A DNA stretch of 64,000 nucleotides, taken from contig NZ_CP030049.1 of the NCBI RefSeq assembly GCF_015291665.1, positions 372,001-436,000 on the forward strand, written 5' to 3'. Positions 29,281-38,598 of this stretch are shown here, piece by piece. Each line of letters starts with the position of its first letter. Within the stretch, counting starts at the first letter, position 1. Source of the DNA: Bradyrhizobium sp. CCBAU 53338. Its GTDB lineage: Bacteria > Pseudomonadota > Alphaproteobacteria > Rhizobiales > Xanthobacteraceae. The notes under the pieces were generated by a model. That model was not told where the DNA came from and made no database searches. It was given only the letters and a program-made list of their open reading frames with translations. The position numbers and the translations under genes were made by a program.

Positions 29281-31007
29281 GATGGGATCTCAGACGGCTT
29301 GACGATCCACTCTGGGGTCTGCATCTTCGGTATCATGGACAAGAGCGATGCTGTGTAAGAGTGCTTCGGCGCTTTGAACAACTGTTCCGTCTCGCTGCTT
29401 TCGCAAATTTGCCCATTCTGTAGTACTGTAACTCTGTCGCAAATCTGACGCACGACAGGGAGATCGTGACTGATAAATAACATCGTCAGCGATAGATTCT
29501 CTTGAAGGTCTTTCAGAAGATTTAGGATCTGCGCCTGGATCGAGACATCGAGTGCCGAGGTAGGTTCATCGCAGATGAGGAACCGCGGGCGACTTGCCAA
29601 GGTTCGTGCGATTGAAATACGTTGTCGCTGACCGCCTGAGAAGGCGTGCGGATAACGGCGGGCGACGGTGGGCTCCAGACCAACGGCCTTCAGCAGCTCT
29701 AACATTATCGGTTCGGCCTCTCGCTTATCCTTTACTAGTCCAAAGTGAATCATTGGCTCCATGATAATCTCGCCCACGCGCATCTGTGGATTCAGAGACG
29801 AGTACGGGTCTTGAAACACCATTTGAGTTTGACGCCGAATATCTTGACGATCTTCAAGGCTGGCTGCATAAACATCTTTTCCGCCATAAATCAGTTGGCC
29901 GCTGCTCGGGCGGGCAAGCCCAGCAACGACTCTTGCGATCGTGCTTTTTCCAGAGCCGGATTCGCCAACAAGGCCCATGACTTCTCCGGGGCGGATACTC
30001 AGGTTCACATCGTGCAGGGCCTTAAAGGCTCGCCGAGCGGAACCACCGAACATGCCTGTCGCCCCATATACGCGCTCCACACCCCGGAGTTCTACAAGTG
30101 CCTCCGGCTGGCTTGAACTTTGCGGCATGTCTCTTTCCAGCAGCCACTGCATGGCCGCATCGATATTTCGAGCGGCGCCAGACACGGGAAAGCGATGCAG
30201 CTTAATGTCGCCGCGCGGCACAACCGAAATCAATGCTTGGCTGTACTCGTGGCATGGATTTCCAAGAACAGCCGCAGTGTCGTTTAGTTCGACGATTTCG
30301 CCTGCCCTCATCACCGCGACGCGATCAGTGACCTGGGAAATCACGCCCATGTTGTGGGTGATGAGCATCACACCCACTTGACGTTCACGAGCCAAGTTCT
30401 TGATTAGCTTCAAGATCTGTGCCTGAACGGTCACGTCGAGCGCAGTTGTTGGTTCGTCCGCGACAATGAGTTCGGGTTGTGAGCAGAGAGCAAGCGCGAT
30501 AACTGCGCGCTGTCGCATGCCACCCGAGAATTCATGTGGCCAGTTCTTCACGCGCCGGGCTGGCTCTGGAATCCCTACCGCCTCCAACTGACGCACCGCC
30601 TCGATCCTTGCGTCGCTGCGTGATAAGGCGAGATGAGTTCGGATCGTGTCGACCAGTTGTCTCTCAATTGTGAAAAGTGGATTTAAGCTGGTCAGTGGAT
30701 CTTGGAAAATAGTCGAGACGCGTTTGCCGCGTAACGCCCGCATCGCCTTAACGTCGCGCGCATCGATGATATCTCCGGAAAGCCGAACTTCGCCCGCACT
30801 AATATGGCCGGGAGCCTGTAGTAAGCCCGTGATGGCAGCTCCAACGGTCGATTTGCCCGCGCCCGATTCGCCGACGATGCCGAGTATTTCGCCTGGCGCG
30901 ATGTCTAGGCTGACGTTGCATACGGCTTGCAAGGCGCCATGCCGGCTAGGAAAGTCGACGCTAAGTCCCCGAATGGAAAGAACGCAAGGCTGGGCAGTTG
31001 TTGTCAT
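29265..31007 (-). CDS. Peptide-type ABC importer, fused double ATPase
   Basis: 580 residues: two ABC ATPase domains in one chain, as in GsiA/DppDF-type fusions. Domain 1: Walker A GESGAGKST (46-54), signature FSGGMRQRAVIALAL, Walker B ELIVADEPTTALDV. Domain 2: GESGSGKST, FSGGQRQRISIARTL, FLICDEPTSALDV. An oligopeptide/dipeptide-type C-terminal zone follows each domain. Powers uptake through the two permeases upstream; membrane-associated on the cytosolic side. Last gene of the operon; its ATG overlaps the preceding stop (TGATG). Confidence 0.95.
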   Translation of the reverse strand: MTTTAQPCVLSIRGLSVDFPSRHGALQAVCNVSLDIAPGEILGIVGESGAGKSTVGAAITGLLQAPGHISAGEVRLSGDIIDARDVKAMRALRGKRVSTIFQDPLTSLNPLFTIERQLVDTIRTHLALSRSDARIEAVRQLEAVGIPEPARRVKNWPHEFSGGMRQRAVIALALCSQPELIVADEPTTALDVTVQAQILKLIKNLARERQVGVMLITHNMGVISQVTDRVAVMRAGEIVELNDTAAVLGNPCHEYSQALISVVPRGDIKLHRFPVSGAARNIDAAMQWLLERDMPQSSSQPEALVELRGVERVYGATGMFGGSARRAFKALHDVNLSIRPGEVMGLVGESGSGKSTIARVVAGLARPSSGQLIYGGKDVYAASLEDRQDIRRQTQMVFQDPYSSLNPQMRVGEIIMEPMIHFGLVKDKREAEPIMLELLKAVGLEPTVARRYPHAFSGGQRQRISIARTLASRPRFLICDEPTSALDVSIQAQILNLLKDLQENLSLTMLFISHDLPVVRQICDRVTVLQNGQICESSETEQLFKAPKHSYTASLLSMIPKMQTPEWIVKPSEIPSQSIC

Positions 31008-31927
31008 CAGATGCCCCTTGGGTTGATTACATCCCGGAACCAGTCGCCCAAGACGTTAATGGCCAGCGCGAGTGTAAGAAGGGTGGCGGCAGGAAACAGC
31101 AGGATCCACCACTGCCCAGCAAAAAGAAAGTCTTGCCCACTGCGGATCAATGTTCCAAGAGATGGTTGGGTGGGGGGCAGACCTGCGCCCAAGTAGGACA
31201 GCGTGGCTTCGGTAATAATTGAAAGCGCAAGTGAGATTGTCGCGATCACGAGGATCGGTCGACGCACGTTTGGCAATATGTGCCGTACCAGCACTGTGCC
31301 CGTCGGAAGGCCTATCATTAGGGCTGCCTGCACATACTCTCGCTGTTTCTCCCCCATCACGGCGCCGCGCACCGTGCGGGCATATGTGACCCATCCGGAA
31401 ATTCCAATCGCCAATATTACCATGTAGACAGCAAGGGCTTCGCGCGCGCTCGGTGGCAGTAGCGACCGCGTTAAGCCGGAAATAAGGAGCGCAATAAAAA
31501 TGGCGGGGATGGACAACTGGATGTCTGCGATACGCATGATCGCTGCGTCAATGTGTCCCCCGAAATAACCGGATATCAGGCCTAAGCTGACGCCGATCGA
31601 CATTGAAACCAAAACAGAGGCAAGGCCCACTAGGAGTGAAACCCGTGTTCCATAAAGGGTCGCTGAAAGCACGTCACGTCCCTGATCGTCTGTGCCGAAA
31701 GCGTAGAAGCGGTTCGTGAACTCATTGATGCTCCAGGCCGGTGTATTTGACGAAAGCAGATCGAACGTGCTGGCGTCGAGAGTGTTCTGTGGTGCCCATA
31801 AAGGAGCTCCCAGGGCCGCGACAATGAGAGTTAGCAGTGCGAGCGTAGACAGAACTGCTCTGGGGGAACGGATGTAAGAGTGCCCGATATCAGAGTTAAA
31901 CAATGCGGAAAGCTTGTGAATGGTCAT
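31007..31927 (-). CDS. Peptide-type ABC importer permease (DppC/OppC-like)
   Basis: 306 residues from ATG 31927 (MTIHKLSALFNSDIG), chosen because it overlaps the previous stop as ATGA; an upstream frame start adds 17 unlikely residues. One N-terminal membrane helix (AVLSTLALLTLIVAALG), an FGTDDQGRDVLSATLYGTR loop typical of OppC, then the BPD_transp_1 domain with the EAA-like loop AALMIGLPTGTVLVRHILPN. Confidence 0.95.
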   Translation of the reverse strand: MTIHKLSALFNSDIGHSYIRSPRAVLSTLALLTLIVAALGAPLWAPQNTLDASTFDLLSSNTPAWSINEFTNRFYAFGTDDQGRDVLSATLYGTRVSLLVGLASVLVSMSIGVSLGLISGYFGGHIDAAIMRIADIQLSIPAIFIALLISGLTRSLLPPSAREALAVYMVILAIGISGWVTYARTVRGAVMGEKQREYVQAALMIGLPTGTVLVRHILPNVRRPILVIATISLALSIITEATLSYLGAGLPPTQPSLGTLIRSGQDFLFAGQWWILLFPAATLLTLALAINVLGDWFRDVINPRGI

Positions 31928-32901
31928 CTGACTACTCCTCCCGTCCGCAGGCGAGGATCTAGAAGGTAGTAGACGCAATCCACGACCATGTTGATGGTAA
32001 CGAAAATGATCGACACGATGAGAAGGTATGCGGCCATGATTGGGACGTCGGAAAATCTAATGGAATTAATAAAGAGCAGCCCAACGCCTGGCCATTGGAA
32101 TACTGTCTCAGTAACGACGGCGAATGCGATGATGGATCCCAACTGCAAACCTGCAACCGTGACGACCGGAATCATCGTGTTCTTCAAAGCGTAAGAAAAA
32201 TAGATGAGCCGGTCTGGCAGCCCTCGCGCGCGTGCGAACCGGATATGATCGGAATGCATGACCTCAAGCATTTCAGTGCGGACTAAACGCAAGATCAGCG
32301 TGAGTTGATAGGTGGCCAGTGAAATCGCGGGAAGGATGATAGCCTGCCAGCCGGTCTTAGTCAGTAACCCGGTGGTCCACCAGCCGATCTTCACCGTGTC
32401 GCCCCGTCCGAAGGACGGCAACCAGCCAAGTTTGACCGCGAACACGTAGATGAGGCCGATGCCGATTAAGAAGTTAGGCAGGGATACTGCGATCAGCGAG
32501 ACCGTCAAGCTGAAGCCCGATAATATGGAGCGCGGCCGCAATGCTGTCACGACGCCAAGGGCGACTCCCGCTATCATTGCAAATATAAACGATAATATAG
32601 CTAGTTCCAGAGTCGCAGGCAGCCGCTCCAGGATCAAATCCAACACCGGCCTTCCAACGCGAGTGGAAATGCCGAAGTCCCCATGGAGTGCCGAACTGAT
32701 AAAACGAAAGAACTGGATGTAAAAGGGGCGGTCGAACCCGAGTTCCGCCGCTAGCCGCGCGCGGTCCTGCGCGGTCGCCTCCGGTCCGACCATATTCTGG
32801 AGCGGATCGCCGATAAAATGAAAGGCGGCGAACGACAGAAACGCCGTCATCAGCATCACCGGCAACACGGACAGCAATCTGCGCAGAAAGAAACCTGTCA
32901 C
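31924..32901 (-). CDS. Peptide-type ABC importer permease (DppB/OppB-like)
   Basis: 325 residues. N-terminal helix FFLRRLLSVLPVMLMTAFLS, the DppB signature region GDPLQNMVGPEATAQDRARL, and a C-terminal transmembrane block with EAA-type loop FARARGLPDRLIYFSYALKN. Stop and start codons overlap both neighbours by four bases, so the operon is tightly coupled. Confidence 0.95.
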   Translation of the reverse strand: MTGFFLRRLLSVLPVMLMTAFLSFAAFHFIGDPLQNMVGPEATAQDRARLAAELGFDRPFYIQFFRFISSALHGDFGISTRVGRPVLDLILERLPATLELAILSFIFAMIAGVALGVVTALRPRSILSGFSLTVSLIAVSLPNFLIGIGLIYVFAVKLGWLPSFGRGDTVKIGWWTTGLLTKTGWQAIILPAISLATYQLTLILRLVRTEMLEVMHSDHIRFARARGLPDRLIYFSYALKNTMIPVVTVAGLQLGSIIAFAVVTETVFQWPGVGLLFINSIRFSDVPIMAAYLLIVSIIFVTINMVVDCVYYLLDPRLRTGGVVR

Positions 32902-34514
32902 TTGTCCACCTTGATGGTTTTCACGGAGATCTGATTACCAACGTTTGGCGTAACGTGAATCTTCTTCTGCGTTGCACGCGCCAACACCTGCGCGTGAATC
33001 GGTAGATAGAAACACTCGTCCTGAACGGTCTTCCAAATTTCGGCGATTATGGTTTTACGTCTTTGAGGATCGGCTTCCGACCGGAGTAATTCAATTTTGG
33101 CATCAATCTCCGGGTTTTTGTAATTCGCTGCAGCCCAGGCGCCCCGAGAGTGGACGAGATTATCGAAGATTAATTGAGAATCGTATGAGCCCCACGTCAT
33201 CAGGTAAAAGTCGGTCTTCCTATTGAGAACTAGAGGCCAGACGACTGCGCTGGGTTGGACATCGAGATGCACGGTGACACCGATCTTGGCGAGCATTGCC
33301 ACCACGGCCTGACAGATGCGCTCGTCGTTCACCATGCCGTCATTTGGACAGTTTAGAGTGACCGAAAATCCGTTGGGGTAACCTGCCTCGGCCATAAGCT
33401 GCTTGGCTTGGTCAATATTGAGCTTTGGGAACTTACCCAATTCTTCCGTATAGCCGTCGGCGATCGGCGAAATGATTGTACCGAGCGGAACCGACTCCCC
33501 TCGCATGATTGCCGACTTGATCGCTAGACGATCAATGGACATGTTCATTGCGTGGCGCACCCGCTTGTCGGCGAAAGGATTTCCCTTTGCTTCCCCGCTG
33601 GCAAGTGTGTTCGCGCTTGTATTGACGCCTAAAAAAACCGTGCGAATCTCTGGGCCGCGAACCACCCGAAGGCTTTCATTCTGCTCCAACCGTGAAATGT
33701 CTTGGGGGGGGACGTCTTGGAGAAAATTAACTTCTCCGCTGATCAATGCGGATACACGCGTCGCGGCCGACTGGATAGGGGTATAGATGATCCGATCGAT
33801 ATCGATTGGGAACTGGCCGATACCCCAGTATTTATCGTAAGCTTCCAACTCCGAACGGCGATCCGATTCTCGGCTTACAAGGCGATAGGCGCCAGTGCCG
33901 TTCTCATGGCGAGCAGCATAGTTTTCTTTCCCGCCTTTAAAATCCTGCGGAACAACGGAGTCGTTCTTCTCGGCCCATGCTCTATTCATTATGAAGATGC
34001 TTGCCAAGTTTTCGGGCAGAAGAGGGCTGGGTCCCTTTGTCTTGACCTGCACGGTGTAGTCGTCCTTCGCGATGGCTTCCTCAACCGCGGCGGCAGCCAG
34101 ATAGGTCCGCACATTCGAGGTTGGTGCCATAGCTCGCTGGATTGAAAATGCGGCGTCGTCGGCCTTAAATGGTGCGCCGTCGTGGAACGTAACGTTCCGG
34201 CGAAGCTTGAACTCCCAAACGTCGGGGTGATCAGGCAACATCCGCCATTCGGTCGCTAGTACTCCAATGAGCTTTCCGTCGTCGGAGCGCTCCACAAGGC
34301 CTTCGTACATCTGCCGATTGAACGCAAAGGTCACGTTCTCATTATAGGCGTGAGGGTCTAGAGTCTGAACGTCCAAGCTCCGAGCCCATTTCAGCGTTTC
34401 CGCGCCCCCGGGTGAGACGGTCATTAGTAGTGCCGCCACGCTTGCTATGGCGGCAAAACGCCGCTTGAGACGGGCTGGTCTGTGAATGAAACAGCGCGCA
34501 GTGGATTTCGGCAT
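32898..34514 (-). CDS. Peptide/nickel-type extracellular solute-binding protein (SBP family 5)
   Basis: About 538 residues. Periplasmic receptor of the importer. An Arg-rich start and hydrophobic stretch FAAIASVAALLMTVSPGGA form a Sec signal, cleaved after GGA (predicted). Family marks: LDVQTLDPHAYN, WEFKLRRNVTFHDGAPFKADD, GTGAYRLVS, and RVRHAMNMSIDRLAI. The start at 34514 is preferred because AGAGAGG is about ten bases upstream; 34523 would place it one base away. First gene of a four-gene operon. Substrate (peptide, opine, other) not decided by sequence. Confidence 0.92.
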   Translation of the reverse strand: MPKSTARCFIHRPARLKRRFAAIASVAALLMTVSPGGAETLKWARSLDVQTLDPHAYNENVTFAFNRQMYEGLVERSDDGKLIGVLATEWRMLPDHPDVWEFKLRRNVTFHDGAPFKADDAAFSIQRAMAPTSNVRTYLAAAAVEEAIAKDDYTVQVKTKGPSPLLPENLASIFIMNRAWAEKNDSVVPQDFKGGKENYAARHENGTGAYRLVSRESDRRSELEAYDKYWGIGQFPIDIDRIIYTPIQSAATRVSALISGEVNFLQDVPPQDISRLEQNESLRVVRGPEIRTVFLGVNTSANTLASGEAKGNPFADKRVRHAMNMSIDRLAIKSAIMRGESVPLGTIISPIADGYTEELGKFPKLNIDQAKQLMAEAGYPNGFSVTLNCPNDGMVNDERICQAVVAMLAKIGVTVHLDVQPSAVVWPLVLNRKTDFYLMTWGSYDSQLIFDNLVHSRGAWAAANYKNPEIDAKIELLRSEADPQRRKTIIAEIWKTVQDECFYLPIHAQVLARATQKKIHVTPNVGNQISVKTIKVDK

Positions 34515-34557
34515 TTGGGACATTCCTCTCTTGATCGCAGGGTAAACTGCGCCGCTA

Positions 34558-34575
34558 GATGTGGGCTATCACATC
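34558..34575. promoter_or_regulatory. Palindrome upstream of the ABC operon
   Basis: GATGTGGGCTATCACATC: 6-bp perfect arms around six bases, 35-60 bases before the receptor start. A possible operator; no regulator gene is adjacent. Confidence 0.4.
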
Positions 34576-35039
34576 GGACAGGCTTCGGCCGTTTTTTGCT
34601 GCAGTTTGCCGGCCGAGGGCTGCCGTGGGCTGCGAATTCAGGGCGTCCTCTGCAGCAATTACGCGTATTCCCAGCGATTGCGCAGGATTGCGACAGTCGG
34701 CTGAATATTCCCTGCTCCTGGTCTAGGTCTCGTTATAGGTCCTGTGACCGTTGGGTTAGGAACGTCCGATCCCACTGAACTGCGGGCCTTTTATCACATT
34801 ATCTCATCATGTGCCGACAGCCGGTTTACGTCTGGCGTGAGTTTCCGGTTTGGGATCGAGCTTTGAGCAAGCGAGTGTCTGATGGCCGGCCCTTTGGGGA
34901 TACCGTCCGCGGCCGGCTTCCGCTTCTGAACGGGAACGTCTTAGCAAGCTGTTTGGCGCACTAGTCACGTGAATCGTAGGCGCTGTTCAGCGGCCACCTA
35001 CCGGATGAAGGGGCGATCTCCGACTCTGCGGTTCGGTTT
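34576..35039. other. Intergenic stretch, promoter side of the ABC operon
   Basis: No gene recognised. It carries the ABC operon promoter at its left edge and meets an IS66 remnant at its right edge. I found no convincing sigma-54 (-24/-12) or NifA-type site. Confidence 0.4.
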
Positions 35040-36196
35040 CCCGGGTGGTTGCGTGTACTCCGCACGATCCCTCCCAAATATGCCTGCCGCGCCTGTGAGG
35101 GCCCGATCGTCCAGGCCTCGGCACCAGCGCGGCTCGTCGAGGGCGGCATGGCGACGACGGCGCTGATCGCGCATATCGCCGCGGCCAAATATGCCTGGCA
35201 ATCGACGCTCTACCGCCAGACGCAGATCCTGGCGGGCCAAGGTGTTGTCGTCGATCGTCAGACGCTGGCGCGCTGGATGGGCAGCGCGGCGTGGCTGGTC
35301 AGGGGCCTCTACGACCTGCAACTGAAGACCATGCACGGCTTTGAGCGGTTGTTCTGCGATGAGACGCCGATGCCGGTGCTCGACCCGGTACGCGGCCGCA
35401 CGAGGATCTGCCAGTTCTGGGCGCATGCGACGGACGATCGGGCGTGGAAGGGTCCGGCGCCGCCGGCGGTCGCCTACGTGTTCGCAGACGGTCGCGGCAA
35501 GAAGGAGATCGTGGCGCAGTTGGCCGGCTTCGAAGGCGTGCTGCAAGTCGACGGCTATGCCGCCTACGCCTCGCTGGTGGGCGATGCGAAGGTGCCGGGC
35601 AGATCCAGCTGGCGTATTGTCTCGTTCACGCGCGCCGCAACTTCGTGAGGGTGCACAAGACGACGAACTCACCCTTCGCCGCGGAGGTCATCGAGCGCAT
35701 CGCAGCCGTCTACGCGATCGAGGAGAGGATCCGCGGTCTCGGCGCCGGGGAACGCCGCGCGGCGCGACAGGCCGAGACGAAGCCGCTCATGGAGGCGTTG
35801 AAGGCTCGACTGATCGCGGTGAAGGACGGGATCTCCCGCCGCTCGACGCTCATCAAGGCGATCGATTATATGCTCGAACGCTGGCAGGGCCTGACGGCAT
35901 TCCTGGACGACGGGCGGCTCGAGGCGGACACCAACACGGTCGAACGATCAATCAGGCCGATTGCGATCGGAAAAAAGAACTCGTTGTTCAGTGGTGACGA
36001 AGGCGGAGGCGAGACTTGGTCGATACTTTCTTCGCTTCTTAACACGGCCAAATTGAATGGCCTCGACCCCGAGGCCTATCTCGTCGACGTTCTCGAGCGC
36101 ATGGTGAGCGGCGCCGCGAAGGCCAACCAGCTGCACGAACTTCTGGCCTGGAACTGGAAGGCCGCACGCGAAGCCGAAAAGCGAGCCGTGGCATGA
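35040..36196 (+). pseudogene. IS66 TnpC remnant 4, N-terminally truncated and frameshifted
   Basis: Begins inside the gene (VLRTIPPKYACRACEGP, LVEGGMATTALIAHIAAAKY, LARWMGSAAWLVRGLYDLQL, FCDETPMPVLDP). Shifts near 35600, where YCLVHARRNFVRVHK resumes, and runs to 36196 with DTNTVERSIRPIAIGKKNSL. Related to, but clearly distinct from, the tnpC at 3801. The N-terminal coiled coil and Zn motif are missing. Confidence 0.88.
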
Positions 36197-36843
36197 CGAA
36201 GCCGAAGCAACGGCGGGGAACGCGAAAAGCACGCAAGACGACGATGGCGAACTATGCCATGTCATTCGAGCGGCTCGGGCAATGGATGAGCGAGCGCGCC
36301 AGGTCGCCGACGCTTCGGCATCCGCGGGCGACGTCGCTCTCCATGCTCGACGGCGCAGTGGCCGCTGTCGTCGCCGGGCCGGTCTCGATGGCCTCCGAGG
36401 AATGGGTGTGCCCGCTCCTTGGCGTAGATCCCGACGCCTTCAATCACGACACCGAGGAGTTCTCGGCGATCGCTGCCACGCTGATGCGCCACAACGCGAT
36501 CAGCGAGACGCTGTCGACGAGACCGGAGAGCTTCGAGCCGCTGTTCCTGCGATCGCCGGACGGCGACGTCGACCCGCAGCCCTGGTGCATGGGCTTCCAC
36601 GCCGTCATGAAGCTTCGGCTTCTCGTCTGGTCGCGGCTTCTCTCCCCGAACGGAACCGAACACCTTATGCTGCGGCCGATCCTGGTCCATTGCATCGATG
36701 ACGCCGGTCGACCCTTGCTACCCCCGGCCCGCCATACGCTGGCAACGCTGCCCGTCGCTCAAAACGCCTGGCGCGACATTCCAATAGCCGTTGAGGCCCT
36801 GCGGCAGTTCTGGATGCCTATGCGCTTCCAGCGGCGCGCGTAG
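36193..36843 (+). CDS. UPF0149 protein, second copy
   Basis: 216 residues, paralog of the protein at 5355-5978: LSMLDGAVAAVVAGPVSMAS, EWVCPLLGVDPDAFNH, QPWCMGFHAVMKLRLL, IPIAVEALRQFWMPM. ATGA overlap with tnpC, the same coupling as in the first IS66 unit. Frame intact while its tnpC is broken. Function unknown. Confidence 0.8.
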   Translation: MTKPKQRRGTRKARKTTMANYAMSFERLGQWMSERARSPTLRHPRATSLSMLDGAVAAVVAGPVSMASEEWVCPLLGVDPDAFNHDTEEFSAIAATLMRHNAISETLSTRPESFEPLFLRSPDGDVDPQPWCMGFHAVMKLRLLVWSRLLSPNGTEHLMLRPILVHCIDDAGRPLLPPARHTLATLPVAQNAWRDIPIAVEALRQFWMPMRFQRRA

Positions 36844-36865
36844 GCCGTCCACGCCAGGTCCGTGG

Positions 36866-37077
36866 TCTGCTCGTACCGCTTACGGTTGTTCAGTGATACC
36901 GTGGACGGAGCCGAGGCCAGCGCCGTCGTCTATAGCCTGATGCTGACCTGCCGCGCCTCACGTGTCGTGCCGTTAGCGTGGTTGCGCCACGTCCTCACCG
37001 AATCGCCTCAGCGCGCCGGCGACGCCGATATTGCAGACCTGCTGCCCTTCAACTTCCACAAAGCCGCCACCGCCTGA
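36866..37077 (+). pseudogene. C-terminal scrap of another IS66 TnpC
   Basis: Encodes RLFSDTVDGAEASAVVYSL, LTCRASRVVPLAWLRHVLTE and DIADLLPFNF, the C-terminal end of an IS66 transposase of a third branch. Only about 70 residues remain. The region 37078-37260 holds nothing recognised. Confidence 0.75.
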
Positions 37078-37323
37078 ACGGCCCCGCATCGCCCGATTCA
37101 AGGCAGTCCATCAAAACCGCCGGCGTGCGGAGAAAATCGCGCTTACAGATGATCCGCTATCGCTCCAGCCGCCCGCCGGACGCAATTCTGCGTGGCCGAT
37201 TGCGCGATTTCGCCAACGAGCGGCGGCGCTTCAGCTACCGCTGACCTGAGGCCGGCAAACTGGACCAATTTTGGCTAGAGTCTTGCGCTGCCGAATCCCC
37301 TCGGCTGGGAGGAGCGGACGACG

Positions 37324-37590
37324 ATGAAGGCCTCGAAGTTTTCGGACGCCCAGAAGGCGTTTATCCTGAAGCAGGGCAACGACGGGGTCCCGGTTGCGGA
37401 GATCTGCCGCAAATCCGGGATCAGCCAGGCGACCTATTTCAACTGGAAGAAAAAGTACGACGGACTGCTGCCGACCGAGATGCGCCGGTTGAAGCAGCTC
37501 GAGGACGAGAACGCCAAGCTGAAGAAGCTGGTGGCGGACCTATCGCTCGACAAGGAGATGCTGCAGGACGTGATCCGCCGAAAGCTGTGA
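37324..37590 (+). CDS. IS3-family transposase OrfA
   Basis: 88 residues: an HTH_Tnp_1 domain (FSDAQKAFILKQGNDGVPVA, EICRKSGISQATYFNWKKKY) and a leucine-zipper-like tail (LKQLEDENAKLKKLVADLSL). Overlaps orfB; an AAAG run near the end suits programmed -1 frameshifting to the OrfAB transposase. Confidence 0.92.
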   Translation: MKASKFSDAQKAFILKQGNDGVPVAEICRKSGISQATYFNWKKKYDGLLPTEMRRLKQLEDENAKLKKLVADLSLDKEMLQDVIRRKL

Positions 37591-38426
37591 AGCCTGGTCG
37601 GAAGCGCAAGCTCGTCGATGAGGTTTGCGGGGAGTGGCAGGTCTCGATCCGCAAGGCTTGTAAGGCCCTCGAGTTCGATCGATCGACCTATCACTACAAA
37701 TCTCGTCGCTCCGGCCAGGCGGCCCTCGAAGCTCGGATCAAGGAGATCTGCCATGTTCGCATCCGCTACGGCTATCGCCGCGTCCATGTGCTGTTGCGCC
37801 GCGAGGGATGGCGTCACGGCCAGAACAAGACCCGTCGCATCTATCGCGAATTGGGCCTGCAATTGCGCAACAAATCGCCCAAGCGCCGGGTCAAGGCCAA
37901 GTTGCGCGACGACCGACGGCCCGCGACGCGGGTCAACGAGATCTGGGCGATGGACTTCGTTCATGACCAGCTGGCCACCGGCGGCAATCTCCGGGTGCTC
38001 ACGATCGTCGATATCTTCTCCCGCTTCTCGCCCGCACTGGAGCCGCGGCTCACCTTCCGCGGCACCGATGTCGTGGAGGTACTGGAAAGGGTTTGCAATG
38101 AAGTGGGACTCCCGGCGACGATCCGGGTCGATCAAGGCAGCGAGTTCGTGTCGCGCGATCTTGACCTCTGGGCCTACCAGCGCGGCGTCACGCTGGACTT
38201 CTCACGACCCGGCAAGCCGACCGACAACGCCTTCATCGAAGCCTTCAACGGCCGCTTCCGGGCCGAATGCCTCAACACCCATTGGTTCCTGTCCCTTGCG
38301 GATGCCCGGCAAAAGGTGGAGACTTGGCGAAGATACTATAACGAAGAACGGCCCCACGGGGCGATCGGCAATCGGCCGCCGATTTTGCTGCAAAATCACG
38401 TCGGCGACACCAGCCCGCCAACGTGA
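37587..38426 (+). CDS. IS3-family transposase OrfB (DDE)
   Basis: 279 residues from GTG 37587. Rve integrase core: D in EIWAMDFVHDQLA, D in TIRVDQGSEFVSRD, E in NAFIEAFNGRFRAECLN, with the HTH_21 region before it (HVRIRYGYRRVHVLLRREGW). Probably made mostly as an OrfAB fusion. Intact, likely one of the active elements here. Confidence 0.93.
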   Translation: MKPGRKRKLVDEVCGEWQVSIRKACKALEFDRSTYHYKSRRSGQAALEARIKEICHVRIRYGYRRVHVLLRREGWRHGQNKTRRIYRELGLQLRNKSPKRRVKAKLRDDRRPATRVNEIWAMDFVHDQLATGGNLRVLTIVDIFSRFSPALEPRLTFRGTDVVEVLERVCNEVGLPATIRVDQGSEFVSRDLDLWAYQRGVTLDFSRPGKPTDNAFIEAFNGRFRAECLNTHWFLSLADARQKVETWRRYYNEERPHGAIGNRPPILLQNHVGDTSPPT

Positions 38427-38598
38427 TCAGAGGCGCAAAACTCTAGTTCCGGGTGGTCCAAAGTTCGGTCTCGCTGCACAAAACTCCGAGACTCTAACTG
38501 CCGCTGGATGAACATTCAGTGGCAGGTCACTCCGCTTACACATTCACGGTCGCACCTGATGGCGGAGAGCATTTGGATGAGAGGCTGTCGCGAGCTCG

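Larger units (their letters stand above)
37261..38460 (+). mobile_element. IS3-family insertion sequence, complete
   Basis: Ends are TGGACCA...CTAGAGTCTTGCGC at the left and the complementary GCGCAAAACTCTAG...TGGTCCA at the right, an imperfect inverted repeat of about 28 bp. Total 1200 bp with orfA and orfB intact. Flanks AAAC and AAGT give no clear target duplication. Confidence 0.8.

Noticed and set aside
34576..35039. Possible nif/sigma-54 promoter upstream of the ABC operon
   Set aside because: No TGGC-N8-TTGC box or TGT-N10-ACA pair of good quality found by eye.
37261..38460. Composite transposon bounded by IS66 and IS3 units around the importer operon
   Set aside because: The flanking elements are of different families and mostly dead, with no shared ends or target duplication.
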